Positions 1 to 8,701 are shown, numbered from the stretch's first letter. The stretch is DNA of 64,000 nt from QYOJ01 sp043806735 (GCA_043806735.1 JAZDGR010000105.1:1-64000); one strand, 5' to 3'. Numbers and translations are program-made. The notes: a model not told the origin generated them from the sequence alone.

Positions 1-1484
1 AGCTTCTTGATGTACCGCATCATCTCGGTTTCGGAATGATAGCTGCTGAAGACCTTTTTTTCCAGGATTTCCGATTTCCGTGTTAGCTCTTTCGGCAGGG
101 TAGTGATTTTGTCACATTCTTTCGGGTGGCAGATGAATTCAGAACATAGTTTCCCGGCGGCTTTTGCCAGGAGGCAAAGGATCAGGTTAACGTCAGCAAG
201 TTCCGTTGTTTCATCCACGCTGATGCCGATGTGGCGATCATCAAAGTACCGCAGGTTGACCTTGTTCTCCAGGGCAAGCTCCCGGATCTTCCCGGTAGAA
301 ATGCCTTCCGGAGTCCGGATGTAAAGGGTATCAAAGAAATGCTTATTCAGTTGGTCATACCCATACTTTTGGACTTCCAGGGAAAACACACCGGCGAGGA
401 TATTGATGTGACGTGCGATGTTTTTCAAGCCAAGCGCACCGTGGTACGTTGCATACATCCCTGCCATTACAGCCAGAAGCACCTGGGAAGTACAGATGTT
501 GGATGTTGCCCGTTCCCGCTTGATGTGCTGCTCGCGGGTTTGCAACGCCATACGCAACGCCCGGTTTCCGTTGGCGTCGACCGATACACCGATGATCCTG
601 CCCGGCATCTGGCGTTTAAAGTCTTCTTTTGTGGCAAAGTAGGCTGCATGCGGACCGCCATACCCCATCGGAATCCCGAACCGCTGTGTGGAACCAATTA
701 CGACATCGGCGCCCCACTCACCTGGAGGAGTGAGCAGGACGAGGCTCAGGATGTCCGCTGCGACCGCAACGGCGGCACCAGCAGCGTGCGCTTTCTCAAC
801 GAGCCCCCGGTAATCGTTGACACTTCCGAACTGATTCGGATACTGAACCGCTACTCCAAATACTTTGTCATGGAAGGTAAACTCGCTGCATTTCCCAACG
901 AGTACTTCGATCCCGAAAGGAATCGCCCGGGTTTTCATCACATCCAGGGTTTGCGGGAACATATTCTGGGAAACGAGGAACACGTTGGCTCCTCTCTTCA
1001 CGGCATCCCTGGAACGGGAGTTATAGAGCATGATCATGGCTTCGGCCGCGGCCGTTCCTTCATCCAGCAGGGAAGCATTGGCGATGGGTAAACCGGTCAG
1101 GCTGATTACCATCGTCTGGAAGTTCAGCAAGGCTTCCAGCCGTCCCTGCGAGATCTCTGCCTGGTATGGGGTATAAGCCGTGTACCAACCCGGATTTTCG
1201 AGAATATTCCGGAGAATGACTCCGGGGGTGATGGTATTGTAATACCCCATCCCGATGAAGGTTTTAAAGGCTTTGTTTTTCCCGGCAACCTCCTTTAGGT
1301 GAGTCAGGAATTGAACCTCATTCATCCCTTTTGGAAGGTGTATCGGAGATTTCATCCGGATACTAGCAGGCACCGTCTCATCAATGAGTTGATCGAGGGA
1401 GTTTACACCGATTTTCTCCAGCATGAGCTGTATTTCCGAAACATTCGGACCGTTGTGGCGGCAAACGAAATTGTTTGTAATCAT
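1..1484 (-). CDS. gcvP: Glycine dehydrogenase (decarboxylating), P protein, N-terminal part (partial)
   Basis: This is the P protein of the glycine cleavage system, a PLP enzyme that decarboxylates glycine and passes the aminomethyl group to lipoylated GcvH. About 494 codons are present on the minus strand, starting from the ATG at 1482-1484. The remainder, including the PLP lysine, lies beyond base 1. Visible family motifs are RHNGP near the start, GMGYYNTITPGVILRNILE, NPGWYTAYTPYQAEISQGRL, GSTQRFGIPMGYGGPHAA and MALQTREQHIKRERATSN. The reading runs unbroken to the MMRYIKK stretch that precedes the second half in full-length proteins, so this is probably the single-chain (about 950 residue) form and not a split GcvPA/GcvPB pair. 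There is no Shine-Dalgarno sequence, which is usual in Bacteroidota. No other gcv gene is in view. Confidence 0.96.
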   Translation of the reverse strand, partial: MITNNFVCRHNGPNVSEIQLMLEKIGVNSLDQLIDETVPASIRMKSPIHLPKGMNEVQFLTHLKEVAGKNKAFKTFIGMGYYNTITPGVILRNILENPGWYTAYTPYQAEISQGRLEALLNFQTMVISLTGLPIANASLLDEGTAAAEAMIMLYNSRSRDAVKRGANVFLVSQNMFPQTLDVMKTRAIPFGIEVLVGKCSEFTFHDKVFGVAVQYPNQFGSVNDYRGLVEKAHAAGAAVAVAADILSLVLLTPPGEWGADVVIGSTQRFGIPMGYGGPHAAYFATKEDFKRQMPGRIIGVSVDANGNRALRMALQTREQHIKRERATSNICTSQVLLAVMAGMYATYHGALGLKNIARHINILAGVFSLEVQKYGYDQLNKHFFDTLYIRTPEGISTGKIRELALENKVNLRYFDDRHIGISVDETTELADVNLILCLLAKAAGKLCSEFICHPKECDKITTLPKELTRKSEILEKKVFSSYHSETEMMRYIKK

Positions 1485-1526
1485 AAGAATTGTGAATTAA
1501 TAAACAGTAGAGCGTAAAACGGAAGG

Positions 1527-1534
1527 CAAAAGTA
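1527..1534 (-). promoter_or_regulatory. Candidate -7 box for gcvP
   Basis: On the minus strand this reads TACTTTTG, matching the Bacteroidota -7 consensus TAnnTTTG. It lies 43 bases upstream of the gcvP start. I see no well-spaced -33 TTTG, so the call rests on the -7 box alone. Confidence 0.4.
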
Positions 1535-1632
1535 CCAAGTTTGCATCAAATTATACTGAAGATGGTAATTTTATTTATTTTTATACACTGGATAATAGCT
1601 ATTCTTGATTAACAAACATAAGGAGATCCACT

Positions 1633-2520
1633 ATGCCGGACATTGACGGAACCAACGAAGCAAAACAATATTATACTGATGTACCGCAGACATCAGCAAG
1701 TTATTTTTTAAAAGGGTCAAACTCCCTGGACTGGGGTATGAAAAACCGGCTGGGCAGGATCTTTAACCCGGTCAGCGGCAAGACAGTCATGCTGGCTATT
1801 GACCATGGTTATTTTCAGGGTCCGACCACCGGACTGGAACGAATCGATGTAAACATCCTTCCCCTGGAACCATATGCCGATACCCTTATGCTTACCCGTG
1901 GTATCTTACGGAGTATGATTCCTCCCGATACTCAAAAGTCCATTGTCCTCAGAGTCTCGGGCGGGACCAGTATCCTTAAGGAACTTTCCAATGAGGCCCT
2001 GGCAGTGGATATCGAGGACGCCATACGTCTAAATGTCTCAGCCATGGCGGTACAGGTTTTCATCGGTGGCGAACACGAACGGGAATCAATCATCAACATG
2101 ACAAAAATGGTGGATATGGGTACACGCTACGGTATACCGACACTGGCTGTTACGGCTGTCGGGAAAGATATGGTGCGTGACGCAAAATATTTCAGGCTGG
2201 CTACCCGTATCTGCGCCGAACTGGGAGCCCATTATATCAAGACCTATTATGTTTCCGAAGGCTTTGAGACTGTCACAGCCTCATGTCCCGTACCGATTGT
2301 AATAGCCGGAGGGAAAAAGATACCCGAACTTGACGCGCTTAAAATGGCCTACCGGTCTATCCAGGAAGGCGCCGCCGGTGTGGACATGGGCAGGAACATT
2401 TTCCAGGCCGATTCGCCCATCGCTATGATCCGGGCGGTAAGAGCGGTTGTCCACGATAATGAAACCCCGGAAAAGGCTTTTGATCTTTATACAACGTTAA
2501 AGAATGAGTCCACCCCATGA
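1633..2520 (+). CDS. LsrF-type class I aldolase/thiolase (DhnA/DeoC-LacD fold)
   Basis: The 295-residue protein aligns by eye along its whole length with E. coli LsrF, 3-hydroxy-5-phosphonooxypentane-2,4-dione thiolase, the last enzyme of autoinducer-2 breakdown. Shared blocks include SLDWGMKNRLGRIFNP, TVMLAIDHGYFQGPTTGLER, GKDMVRDAKYF and PVPIVIAGGKK. The Schiff-base lysine matches Lys203 in IKTYY. A strong AGGAG Shine-Dalgarno lies at 1621-1625, seven bases before the ATG, which fixes the start and is uncommon here. None of the rest of the lsr pathway (LsrK, LsrG, LsrABCD, LsrR) is present. The next gene downstream is a zinc dehydrogenase, so the natural substrate may not be phospho-AI-2. 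Family assignment is firm; the exact reaction is inferred. Confidence 0.85.
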   Translation: MPDIDGTNEAKQYYTDVPQTSASYFLKGSNSLDWGMKNRLGRIFNPVSGKTVMLAIDHGYFQGPTTGLERIDVNILPLEPYADTLMLTRGILRSMIPPDTQKSIVLRVSGGTSILKELSNEALAVDIEDAIRLNVSAMAVQVFIGGEHERESIINMTKMVDMGTRYGIPTLAVTAVGKDMVRDAKYFRLATRICAELGAHYIKTYYVSEGFETVTASCPVPIVIAGGKKIPELDALKMAYRSIQEGAAGVDMGRNIFQADSPIAMIRAVRAVVHDNETPEKAFDLYTTLKNESTP

Positions 2521-2530
2521 CATATTTCAT

Positions 2531-2606
2531 GCTGAAAATCAGTTTTACCCCATCCCTGAAGGGAGCCTGATTTTCAGCAAATTCTCCCTATAGGGTTGGG
2601 GTAAAA
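2531..2606. repeat. Interleaved inverted repeats (palindromic repeat element, copy 1)
   Basis: Two perfect inverted repeats interlock. GCTGAAAATCAG (2531-2542) pairs with CTGATTTTCAGC (2567-2578), and TTTTACCCCA (2543-2552) pairs with TGGGGTAAAA (2597-2606). Each encloses part of the other, so the two stems are alternatives or form a pseudoknot. Two small palindromes sit inside: TCCCTGAAGGGA (2553-2564) and CCCTATAGGG (2586-2595). The right part, from ATTCTCCC (2581) to GGGGTAAAA (2606), has the same ends as the element at 4979-5023, suggesting a dispersed family. It fills most of the gap between the thiolase and dehydrogenase genes. Confidence 0.75.
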
Positions 2607-2636
2607 GGTTGTGGAAAACAAAGCGCTCTGCAAACT

Positions 2637-3653
2637 ATGAAAGTCTCCATGTGGTATAATAATAGCGACATCAGGGTCGAAGAAGTACCAACCCCATCAC
2701 CCGGAGAGGGTGAACTGTTGGTAAAGGTTATTTCCTGTGGGATTTGCGGCAGCGACATCGTAGAGTGGTACCGTTTGCCCAGAGCCCCTCTTGTTCAAGG
2801 CCATGAGGTAGGGGTGGAGGTGGTGGAAATTGGTGAGGGAGTGAGCAAATATAAAAAAGGAGACAGGCTTTTTATCGCGCCCAAGGTACCCTGCCTTACA
2901 TGCAGTTATTGCGTAAAGGGACATTACCCTCAATGCAATGCAGTTAAGGACAGGCTGCCCGGAGGATTTGCCGAATACATCCTGGTCCCTAAGGAACTGG
3001 TTAAAAACGGCTCCTACCTGCTGCCTGACAATGTTAGCTATGACCAAGCGACATTTATCGAACCGTTGGCCTGTGTTGTCAGGGCACAGAGACTTGCTTC
3101 CATTGAGGAGGGACAGTCGGTTCTCATACTCGGCTCCGGTATTTCGGGGCTTTTGCATAGTAAACTTGCCAGGTTTAAAAAATGTTGGGTAATGGCGACT
3201 GACATCAATAAAAGAAGGCTTGAACTGGCAAAGAGGTTTGGCGCGGACCATGTCGCATACGCGGCCTCTGATGTGTTGGAACAGTTGATACACGCTAACG
3301 GCAGGAAAGCTGATGCGGTTATTGTCACCACCTCTGCCATGTCAGCTTTTAAGCAGGCCTGGGAAACTGTCGAACTGGGCGGAGTTGTTGTTTTATTTGC
3401 CGTACCCGGACCCGATAAGGATGTGGTTGTTCCGGTCAATGATTTATGGAGGAAGGAGATACGCATACTCACCTCCTATTATTGCGGACCTCCTGATATT
3501 GAAGAAGCCCTTGACCTGATAGCGAAGGGAGACATTAAAGTTGATGACCTCATTACCCACAGGCTGCCGTTAAAAGATACAGATAAAGGATTTAAAATGC
3601 TCCTGGAGGGAGCCGGAGCGCTTAAGATCATCATCAAACCACAAGAAGGGTGA
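2637..3653 (+). CDS. Zinc-dependent alcohol/polyol dehydrogenase (MDR superfamily)
   Basis: The 338-residue protein is a medium-chain NAD(P)-dependent zinc dehydrogenase. Catalytic zinc ligands are visible as Cys37 (GICGSD), His56-Glu57 (QGHEVG) and Glu142 (FIEPLACVV). The structural zinc lobe has Cys86, Cys89, Cys92 and Cys100. The Rossmann motif is LILGSGISG around residues 163-171. The family includes sorbitol, threonine and scyllo-inosose dehydrogenases, and I cannot choose among them. It follows the LsrF-like aldolase on the same strand, 116 bases downstream and across a structured repeat. A coupled oxidation and C-C cleavage of a sugar or polyol is a reasonable inference, but not proven. 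Confidence 0.85.
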   Translation: MKVSMWYNNSDIRVEEVPTPSPGEGELLVKVISCGICGSDIVEWYRLPRAPLVQGHEVGVEVVEIGEGVSKYKKGDRLFIAPKVPCLTCSYCVKGHYPQCNAVKDRLPGGFAEYILVPKELVKNGSYLLPDNVSYDQATFIEPLACVVRAQRLASIEEGQSVLILGSGISGLLHSKLARFKKCWVMATDINKRRLELAKRFGADHVAYAASDVLEQLIHANGRKADAVIVTTSAMSAFKQAWETVELGGVVVLFAVPGPDKDVVVPVNDLWRKEIRILTSYYCGPPDIEEALDLIAKGDIKVDDLITHRLPLKDTDKGFKMLLEGAGALKIIIKPQEG

Positions 3654-3891
3654 TTCGTATAACCTGGTTTTATCGCCACAGGCTCTCACAAAAACCGGGT
3701 GTCTGTCAGCGGAGTTTAATAGGCCGATATAAAGTACATGGCTTTACGGATTTTATCTGGGGCGGGGAAATCCGCTGAAAAGAAATTCTTATACACAAAA
3801 AAATCCGTAATTTAGTCTGATATAAAAGTGAATAAATGACCCACTTTGAAAAAGTTACTTGCCCTGAACGGTCATGCCTTAACCTCATGTG
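3654..3891. other. Intergenic stretch, nothing recognised
   Basis: About 240 bases between the dehydrogenase and the Fe-S protein gene. It is AT-rich toward its right end. I found no convincing reading frame, hairpin terminator, tRNA or TAnnTTTG box in it. Confidence 0.5.
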
Positions 3892-4575
3892 ATGCATTCT
3901 TCAGAAGAAATAAAATCTCTAGCCCTTCATCTCGGTGCCGACAAATGTGGAATAGCCAGCGCAGACAGGTTTTCTTTTGCTCCAATTGGATTCCGCCCGA
4001 CGGATGTCTATTCCAAATGCAAGTCTGTTGCCGTTTTCCTGAAGAGAATGCCTTCTGAAGTGATCCTGGCAGAAAACCCATTACCCTATTCCCATACTGC
4101 AGACTTACTTTACTCAGCACTCGATCAGATCGGTTTGAACCTTTGCTCCGAACTCGAAAAGAGAAACATTTACGGGATTCCGGTTGTTACCGATGTCCCA
4201 TACCTTCACTGGGATGCCGAGAATAAACATGGGATGGGAATCATCTCCCTTCGACATGCTGCTTTCAACGCTGGACTGGGAATTCTGGGTAGAAATACCC
4301 TGCTGATCAACCGTGAATGCGGGAATATGGTTTATATAGGTGCGGTATTGATTGATGCCGAAGTCGGACCTGATCCTGTTGTGAATGATTTTTCCTGTCC
4401 GCCAAATTGCAGCCTCTGCCTCGATGCCTGTCCGGTTCAGGCATTAGATGGTTTTACGGTGATTCAGAAACTATGCAGGGAAATTTCCTTTTTTCAGCAT
4501 GCAAGGGGGTGGGATATTTACACATGTAAGGAATGTCGGAAGGTTTGTCCGTTAAGTAAAGGGGTGAAATCCTAA
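3892..4575 (+). CDS. QueG-like 4Fe-4S protein (short epoxyqueuosine reductase homologue)
   Basis: The 227-residue protein resembles the core of epoxyqueuosine reductase QueG: an N-terminal substrate-domain segment with SLRHAAFNAGLGILGRNTLL, then two ferredoxin-like cysteine sets. The first is CPPNCSLCLDACP near residues 170-182 and the second is CKECRKVCP near the C-terminus. QueG proteins are usually 310-380 residues with C-terminal HEAT repeats, and those are absent here. The truncated form is common in annotated Bacteroidota and anaerobes as a 4Fe-4S double-cluster binding protein whose substrate is unknown. I start at the ATG at 3892, although an in-frame GTG lies directly before it. True QueG function in queuosine synthesis is possible but should not be assumed. 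Confidence 0.75.
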   Translation: MHSSEEIKSLALHLGADKCGIASADRFSFAPIGFRPTDVYSKCKSVAVFLKRMPSEVILAENPLPYSHTADLLYSALDQIGLNLCSELEKRNIYGIPVVTDVPYLHWDAENKHGMGIISLRHAAFNAGLGILGRNTLLINRECGNMVYIGAVLIDAEVGPDPVVNDFSCPPNCSLCLDACPVQALDGFTVIQKLCREISFFQHARGWDIYTCKECRKVCPLSKGVKS

Positions 4576-4597
4576 CTTAACGTGGCGATTTAGGGAA

Positions 4598-4792
4598 TTA
4601 TCGACTTGACAACCTCCACAGCCAGAAGCAAAGGAAACATGTTGCCACCAACCCCATCCAATTGACCCATATGGGTAGTGACCAGCCACCGATCAATACG
4701 GGCAAGCAGGTGACAATCCGTAACAAATGAATCAAGGCGACAATCCCAAAGATAGTGCCTGTGACACGGAGCCAGAAGATTTTCGAATTCAT
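4598..4792 (-). CDS. Small two-helix membrane protein
   Basis: A 64-residue product is read from the ATG at 4792; an upstream in-frame start at 4861 adds 23 polar residues that look like leader noise. It has two hydrophobic segments, around residues 6-28 and 42-60. Between them is IGGWSLPIWVNWMGL, and HLLRIVT ends the first helix. The HLLR...GGW..P.WV.W pattern is one I associate with small conserved Bacteroidota membrane proteins of unknown function, so I judge the gene real despite its size. It is convergent with the QueG-like gene, whose stop is 22 bases away. Confidence 0.6.
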   Translation of the reverse strand: MNSKIFWLRVTGTIFGIVALIHLLRIVTCLPVLIGGWSLPIWVNWMGLVATCFLCFWLWRLSSR

Positions 4793-4978
4793 AATGAAGT
4801 TGTTAAATGATATTTCTAAACTATAAAGATACGATAACTTCCATTGGAAATGACACTGCAACTACCAAAAATCACCTCTCAACTTTACTTAATTCCGCCA
4901 TGCTCAAACCCACGCTATAGTGGGGAGGGCTTATCGTTTCGCCCCCTCACCCTTCTGGGATAAATCCCGGGGCAACTG

Positions 4979-5023
4979 ATTCTCCCCTCCCTTGTTGGGG
5001 AGGGGCCGGGGGAGGGGTAAAAA
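4979..5023. repeat. GC-rich palindromic repeat element, copy 2
   Basis: The element runs from ATTCTCCC (4979) to GGGGTAAAAA (5023), the same ends as the copy at 2581-2606. Inside, CCCCTCCC (4984-4991) and GGGAGGGG (4998-5005) form a stem with a six-base loop, followed by a G-rich arm. A further small inverted repeat, GGGAT/ATCCC, lies just upstream at 4957-4968. It sits in the non-coding stretch between two leftward genes (4793-5096), which otherwise holds only the terminator at 5040-5075. Confidence 0.6.
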
Positions 5024-5039
5024 TTCGTTGCAGCAGCAC

Positions 5040-5075
5040 AAAAAAAGGCTGCCCGGGTCTAAAGGCAGCCTTTTT
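5040..5075. terminator. Bidirectional rho-independent terminator
   Basis: GGCTGCC (5047-5053) and GGCAGCC (5064-5070) form a seven-pair GC stem around a ten-base loop. Runs of A on the left and T on the right flank it, so the stem can extend with A-U pairs and leaves a U-tract on either strand. It lies 21 bases beyond the stop codon of the PKD protein gene and so ends the leftward sigma-factor operon. Confidence 0.85.
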
Positions 5076-5096
5076 GCAGACGAAAGAGAGAGGAAG

Positions 5097-7340
5097 TTAT
5101 CTGGATTTAAGGAGCTTCCGGGTAAGGGTAAGTCCGCTATCGGTAGAAATCCTCAGGGTGTACATCCCTTCCGGGATCTGGCTTACTGCTATCTGTAAGG
5201 TCGAAGTCCCTGCTTCGAGATGCTGGATATTCCTCCAGGCCGCCTGTCCTGTCAGGTTGAACAGTTCGATGGTGACCAGGGCTGCTTCCGGCAGCGTTAC
5301 GGAGATCTGAGCCTGGTTCGATACCGGGTTGGGATAAACCACTCCGGCTTCCAGCACCGGTTTTGGATCTCCGATACCCAGGATGTTGTTGCCGCTGAAA
5401 GTCAGAACAACTTCGACAACCGGATTTCCGGGGGTTATTTCAACTTTGATGTAATCACTGTTGCAGCCGGCCAGTTCTGCATGCAGATAGTAGATTCCGT
5501 AATCGAGACCTGAGAAATCAAACTGGCCTTCCTCATTCACCTGGTTGTATGAGATCGCCTGGCCCTGCTCGTCCATTAGAAGCATGGTGATTTTGTCGAC
5601 CAGGATCGTTTTGAGCCCGCCGGTATTGATCTGTCCGTTAATCGACCCGATTCCGGGTATGAAGTAATTGGCAGTCACCAGGTTGATGTTGTATGGATTA
5701 TTCGCTTGCCCCAGGGTGACTATTGTCGCATCTTCCCAGAAAATCACATCCCCGTAATAGGTTGGCAGATATCCTGTCGGCAGGAAAGGAATCGCGTAGA
5801 TCAGGTAATTCCCCTGCGGAACCATCCGGAAATAATAGATTCCTGAAGAATCCACTAGGCTGATGTCAATGAATGGGAGATAGTTTAAGTTTGTGTCCAG
5901 CGAGAAGATCATCACCATCCCTGTTTCCAGCGGGAAATTTCCGGCAAAAACCTGACCGTATATCTGGTTCCATTGCGTGCTGTCACCCACCGTAATAGAT
6001 TGACCGGATGAGTATGTGCAACTAATGGAATCCTGAGTAGCGGTAGTGAGCGTGACATAGTAAATACCCGTAACCGGATACTGGTGCACCACGGTCTGTC
6101 CCTGGCTGGTCGCTCCGTCGCCGAAATCCCAGTAGTAAGCAGCCTGTTGTCCGTTCACCATATACCCCGAAAAGGTAACCGAAAGGCCGTTGTTCAGATA
6201 GGTGAAATAACTGATACAATCGGATCCGTTACCAACGACAACCTCTTCACACCAGGTGCTCTCACACAGACCTCCTGAATAGAATCCCTGAATGGTAAGG
6301 CATACATAATAGATGCCGGGGCGCGGGAACTCATGCGACGGATTCTGCTCAGTTGAAAAGGCGCTGTCTCCAAAATTCCAGAACCAACTCGTGATATTGC
6401 CGGTGGAGAGATCCATGAAGTGGATAATATTGGTTGTCCAGGCTGAATCAGGATAATAGGTAAATTGTGCCTGGCAGCCGCCGGTAGAGTTTCCTACCTG
6501 GATCACTTCGCAATAGGTGTCGTAGCATAAGCTGTCAACCCCCTGAATGGTAAGGCATACATTGTAAGCCCCACCCTGTGCATAGGTATGAACCGGGTTT
6601 TGCAGGGTGGAATACTGCCCGTCCCCGAAATCCCACGACCAGGAACTGATATTCCCCGTGGATTGATCGGTAAACTGAACGGTATTGCTGCCACCGTTGG
6701 GATCCTGACTATAGGTGAAATGAGCTAGGCAGTTACCGCCGGTTGAATCTCCCACATAGACTGTCTGGGTTGTGAAATCCCAGCAACCGGCGCTGCTGTC
6801 GCCAATCGATAAAGTCACATAATAATACCCTGTCTGTGGAAAGGTATGAGACGGATTCTGCAGATTAGACCAGGCGCCGTCTCCAAACTGCCAGTTCCAG
6901 GGGCCGGTTGTTCCGGTCGACTGATCGGTAAACTGAAGGGTCAGAGGAGCCGAATATCCATAGGTAAAATCTGCCTGACACGGAGAGTTGTTATAGCAGA
7001 TCTGAAAATTCTGCGTGAAGGTCAGGTTGGTCGGACTATAATACAAAGTTGCCAGTTGCTGTACATTGTTGCAATCATAGGTGTAAACGTACAGAACTCC
7101 GCTGGTACCGGTGGTGTATGGGATGGTATCCACATAGAACCCGTTAGAATTCGTATAGACAGTTTGATAATAGATAAATCCCGAATTAGTCGAATCAGAA
7201 ACAATGGTTACGGGATGGTTAGGAATGGGGGCTCCGGAAGTCAATTCGGTTACGGTACCCGAAACCCAGCAGAACCCCTGCGCTGTTACATTGCTTCCCT
7301 GCGCGAGAAACATGAGTAGAAGGAAAATCAACTTTTTCAT
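5097..7340 (-). CDS. Secreted four-PKD-domain protein with T9SS sorting domain
   Basis: The 747-residue protein has an N-terminal signal peptide (MKKLIFLLLMFLAQGSNVTAQ), a carboxypeptidase-regulatory-like region, then four PKD repeats marked by WNWQFGDG, WSWDFGDG, WFWNFGDS and YYWDFGDG between about residues 120 and 450. Two further beta-sandwich segments follow. The last about 80 residues, from VVYPNPVSNQAQISV to LTLTRKLLKSR, are a type A T9SS C-terminal sorting domain, so it should be exported by the Por machinery and anchored or released at the cell surface. It has no catalytic motif, so a binding or adhesive role is likely. It lies 80 bases after the barrel-type anti-sigma-like gene on the same strand and ends at a strong terminator, so it is probably the third gene of the sigma-factor operon. 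Confidence 0.9.
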   Translation of the reverse strand: MKKLIFLLLMFLAQGSNVTAQGFCWVSGTVTELTSGAPIPNHPVTIVSDSTNSGFIYYQTVYTNSNGFYVDTIPYTTGTSGVLYVYTYDCNNVQQLATLYYSPTNLTFTQNFQICYNNSPCQADFTYGYSAPLTLQFTDQSTGTTGPWNWQFGDGAWSNLQNPSHTFPQTGYYYVTLSIGDSSAGCWDFTTQTVYVGDSTGGNCLAHFTYSQDPNGGSNTVQFTDQSTGNISSWSWDFGDGQYSTLQNPVHTYAQGGAYNVCLTIQGVDSLCYDTYCEVIQVGNSTGGCQAQFTYYPDSAWTTNIIHFMDLSTGNITSWFWNFGDSAFSTEQNPSHEFPRPGIYYVCLTIQGFYSGGLCESTWCEEVVVGNGSDCISYFTYLNNGLSVTFSGYMVNGQQAAYYWDFGDGATSQGQTVVHQYPVTGIYYVTLTTATQDSISCTYSSGQSITVGDSTQWNQIYGQVFAGNFPLETGMVMIFSLDTNLNYLPFIDISLVDSSGIYYFRMVPQGNYLIYAIPFLPTGYLPTYYGDVIFWEDATIVTLGQANNPYNINLVTANYFIPGIGSINGQINTGGLKTILVDKITMLLMDEQGQAISYNQVNEEGQFDFSGLDYGIYYLHAELAGCNSDYIKVEITPGNPVVEVVLTFSGNNILGIGDPKPVLEAGVVYPNPVSNQAQISVTLPEAALVTIELFNLTGQAAWRNIQHLEAGTSTLQIAVSQIPEGMYTLRISTDSGLTLTRKLLKSR

Positions 7341-7420
7341 AACGATGGAATTTAATGGTTTAAATGTATATCTCTAAAACACAAATGGGCGATATAGTTG
7401 CCTGTCTTTTGTTAAGCAAT

Positions 7421-8701
7421 TTATAATCCGATGGTGAATGCCGCCCTGAAACCCACTGACCACGGCTTCTTCGTGACATCCGACTGTTCATATACCGAGT
7501 TGAAATAGTACTTGATACCGGGTTCAAATTCAACCGAGATTCGCTTCGAAACGAACAAGGAAAAATTCACTGCGCCAACCACCTGCCAGTTGGTCTGGAT
7601 ACGGTCGGGCGTAATCTGGTTTATCCGGATGATCCGGTCCATGCCGGGATTATAATCCCCCGACAACTGTTTGGATTCAAGCAGGATGGATAGGACCGGT
7701 CCGGCCCTGAACCCCAGGCTGAACCGCTTCTTTTGCAGAAGATCATATCCCAGGATCAGAGGGATTTGCAAATAGGTGTACCGTTTGACTACCTTAGGAT
7801 AATCCAGTTTCATCAAACTGTCCCAAACATCCTGGTTCGAGGTGTAATAGGTCGGGATCAGGTAGTAATGACGGGAATCCCAGCTAAACGTAATGGAATC
7901 CAGTTGCTTGTATGAACCCAGATAGTCGTTGTACTCCACCAGCAGTTCATTGGTCCCTTTGGTGATCGACAATCCCACCCCTGTGCGTACCGAATAACGG
8001 CCATAGCGGAAACTTCCCTCGAGGCCAAAATTATTGACATATTTCTCCCCCTCCAGGGTGTTGAACATCCATTCGGGGGAATAATAAATCGACGTGGTAA
8101 AACCCCAGTCACGAATCTGCCGGATCTTTTCAGGTTTTCTGCTTTCGGATAGTGATTCGTCTGAAGGGAGGGTATCAGGAACGGAGCTGATTTCGGGTTG
8201 AAGAGCCTGAGCGGATGAATCAACCGTTATGGGTACAGACGTTTGCGTTTGCGCTTTCGCATCAGTGGATTGAGAAGGGGTTTGCACTGAGCCGGCTGGA
8301 TTTTCAATTATTTGAGAAACGACTCCTTGCGGATTGGAGTTTATCTCAGATTGAGCAGGAGGAAGGGAATAGTTGGTTTGTTGCTGCCTTTCAGAAGTGA
8401 TCGGTGTTTCAGGAGTGTTCTGTGGCTCCTGGGTCCGGGCAACCGGGGATTCTGCGGAAATCAACTTTTCTCCTTTTTTCTGCGGGTCGGGTGTATGAAA
8501 AAATACCAGCAAGGCAGCTGTGCTGATGATTCCAAAAGCAGCCAGTAAAAGAATCCAGCGCCTCCGGGTTCTTTTCCCTTTGACTTCAACGGATATGGCT
8601 TCACGGAGGAATCGCTGCCTGCCCGCATCAGATGGAACCACCTGATGTCCCCGCAACCCCTCTTTAAAGAAGTCATCAACCGGATGTTTATCCTTTTTCA
8701 T
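7421..8701 (-). CDS. Dual-membrane anti-sigma-like protein (inner-membrane helix plus outer-membrane barrel)
   Basis: The 426-residue protein has four parts: a charged cytoplasmic head (residues 1-48), a single transmembrane helix preceded by RTRRR (about 49-68), a low-complexity Pro/Ser/Thr/Gln linker (about 70-198), and a PorT-like outer-membrane beta-barrel domain (about 199-426, alternating aromatic/hydrophobic strands ending RAAFTIGL). There is no cleavable signal peptide: the helix is internal and positively charged on the inner side, so the head should face the cytoplasm. Its start codon directly follows the stop codon of the ECF sigma gene, with no base between them, indicating tight co-translation. 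The layout matches dual membrane-spanning anti-sigma factors described in Bacteroides. Sigma binding is inferred from position and architecture. Confidence 0.8.
   Translation of the reverse strand: MKKDKHPVDDFFKEGLRGHQVVPSDAGRQRFLREAISVEVKGKRTRRRWILLLAAFGIISTAALLVFFHTPDPQKKGEKLISAESPVARTQEPQNTPETPITSERQQQTNYSLPPAQSEINSNPQGVVSQIIENPAGSVQTPSQSTDAKAQTQTSVPITVDSSAQALQPEISSVPDTLPSDESLSESRKPEKIRQIRDWGFTTSIYYSPEWMFNTLEGEKYVNNFGLEGSFRYGRYSVRTGVGLSITKGTNELLVEYNDYLGSYKQLDSITFSWDSRHYYLIPTYYTSNQDVWDSLMKLDYPKVVKRYTYLQIPLILGYDLLQKKRFSLGFRAGPVLSILLESKQLSGDYNPGMDRIIRINQITPDRIQTNWQVVGAVNFSLFVSKRISVEFEPGIKYYFNSVYEQSDVTKKPWSVGFRAAFTIGL

Noticed and set aside
231..1091. Plus-strand reading frame of 286 codons
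   Set aside because: It is antisense to gcvP, whose minus-strand translation is a clear family match; the plus frame has no recognisable sequence.
1633..2520. An AI-2 quorum-sensing (lsr) operon
   Set aside because: Only the LsrF-like gene is present; no kinase, isomerase, transporter or regulator is nearby.
2697..3293. Minus-strand frame of 198 codons
   Set aside because: Antisense to the zinc dehydrogenase, which has all metal-binding residues.
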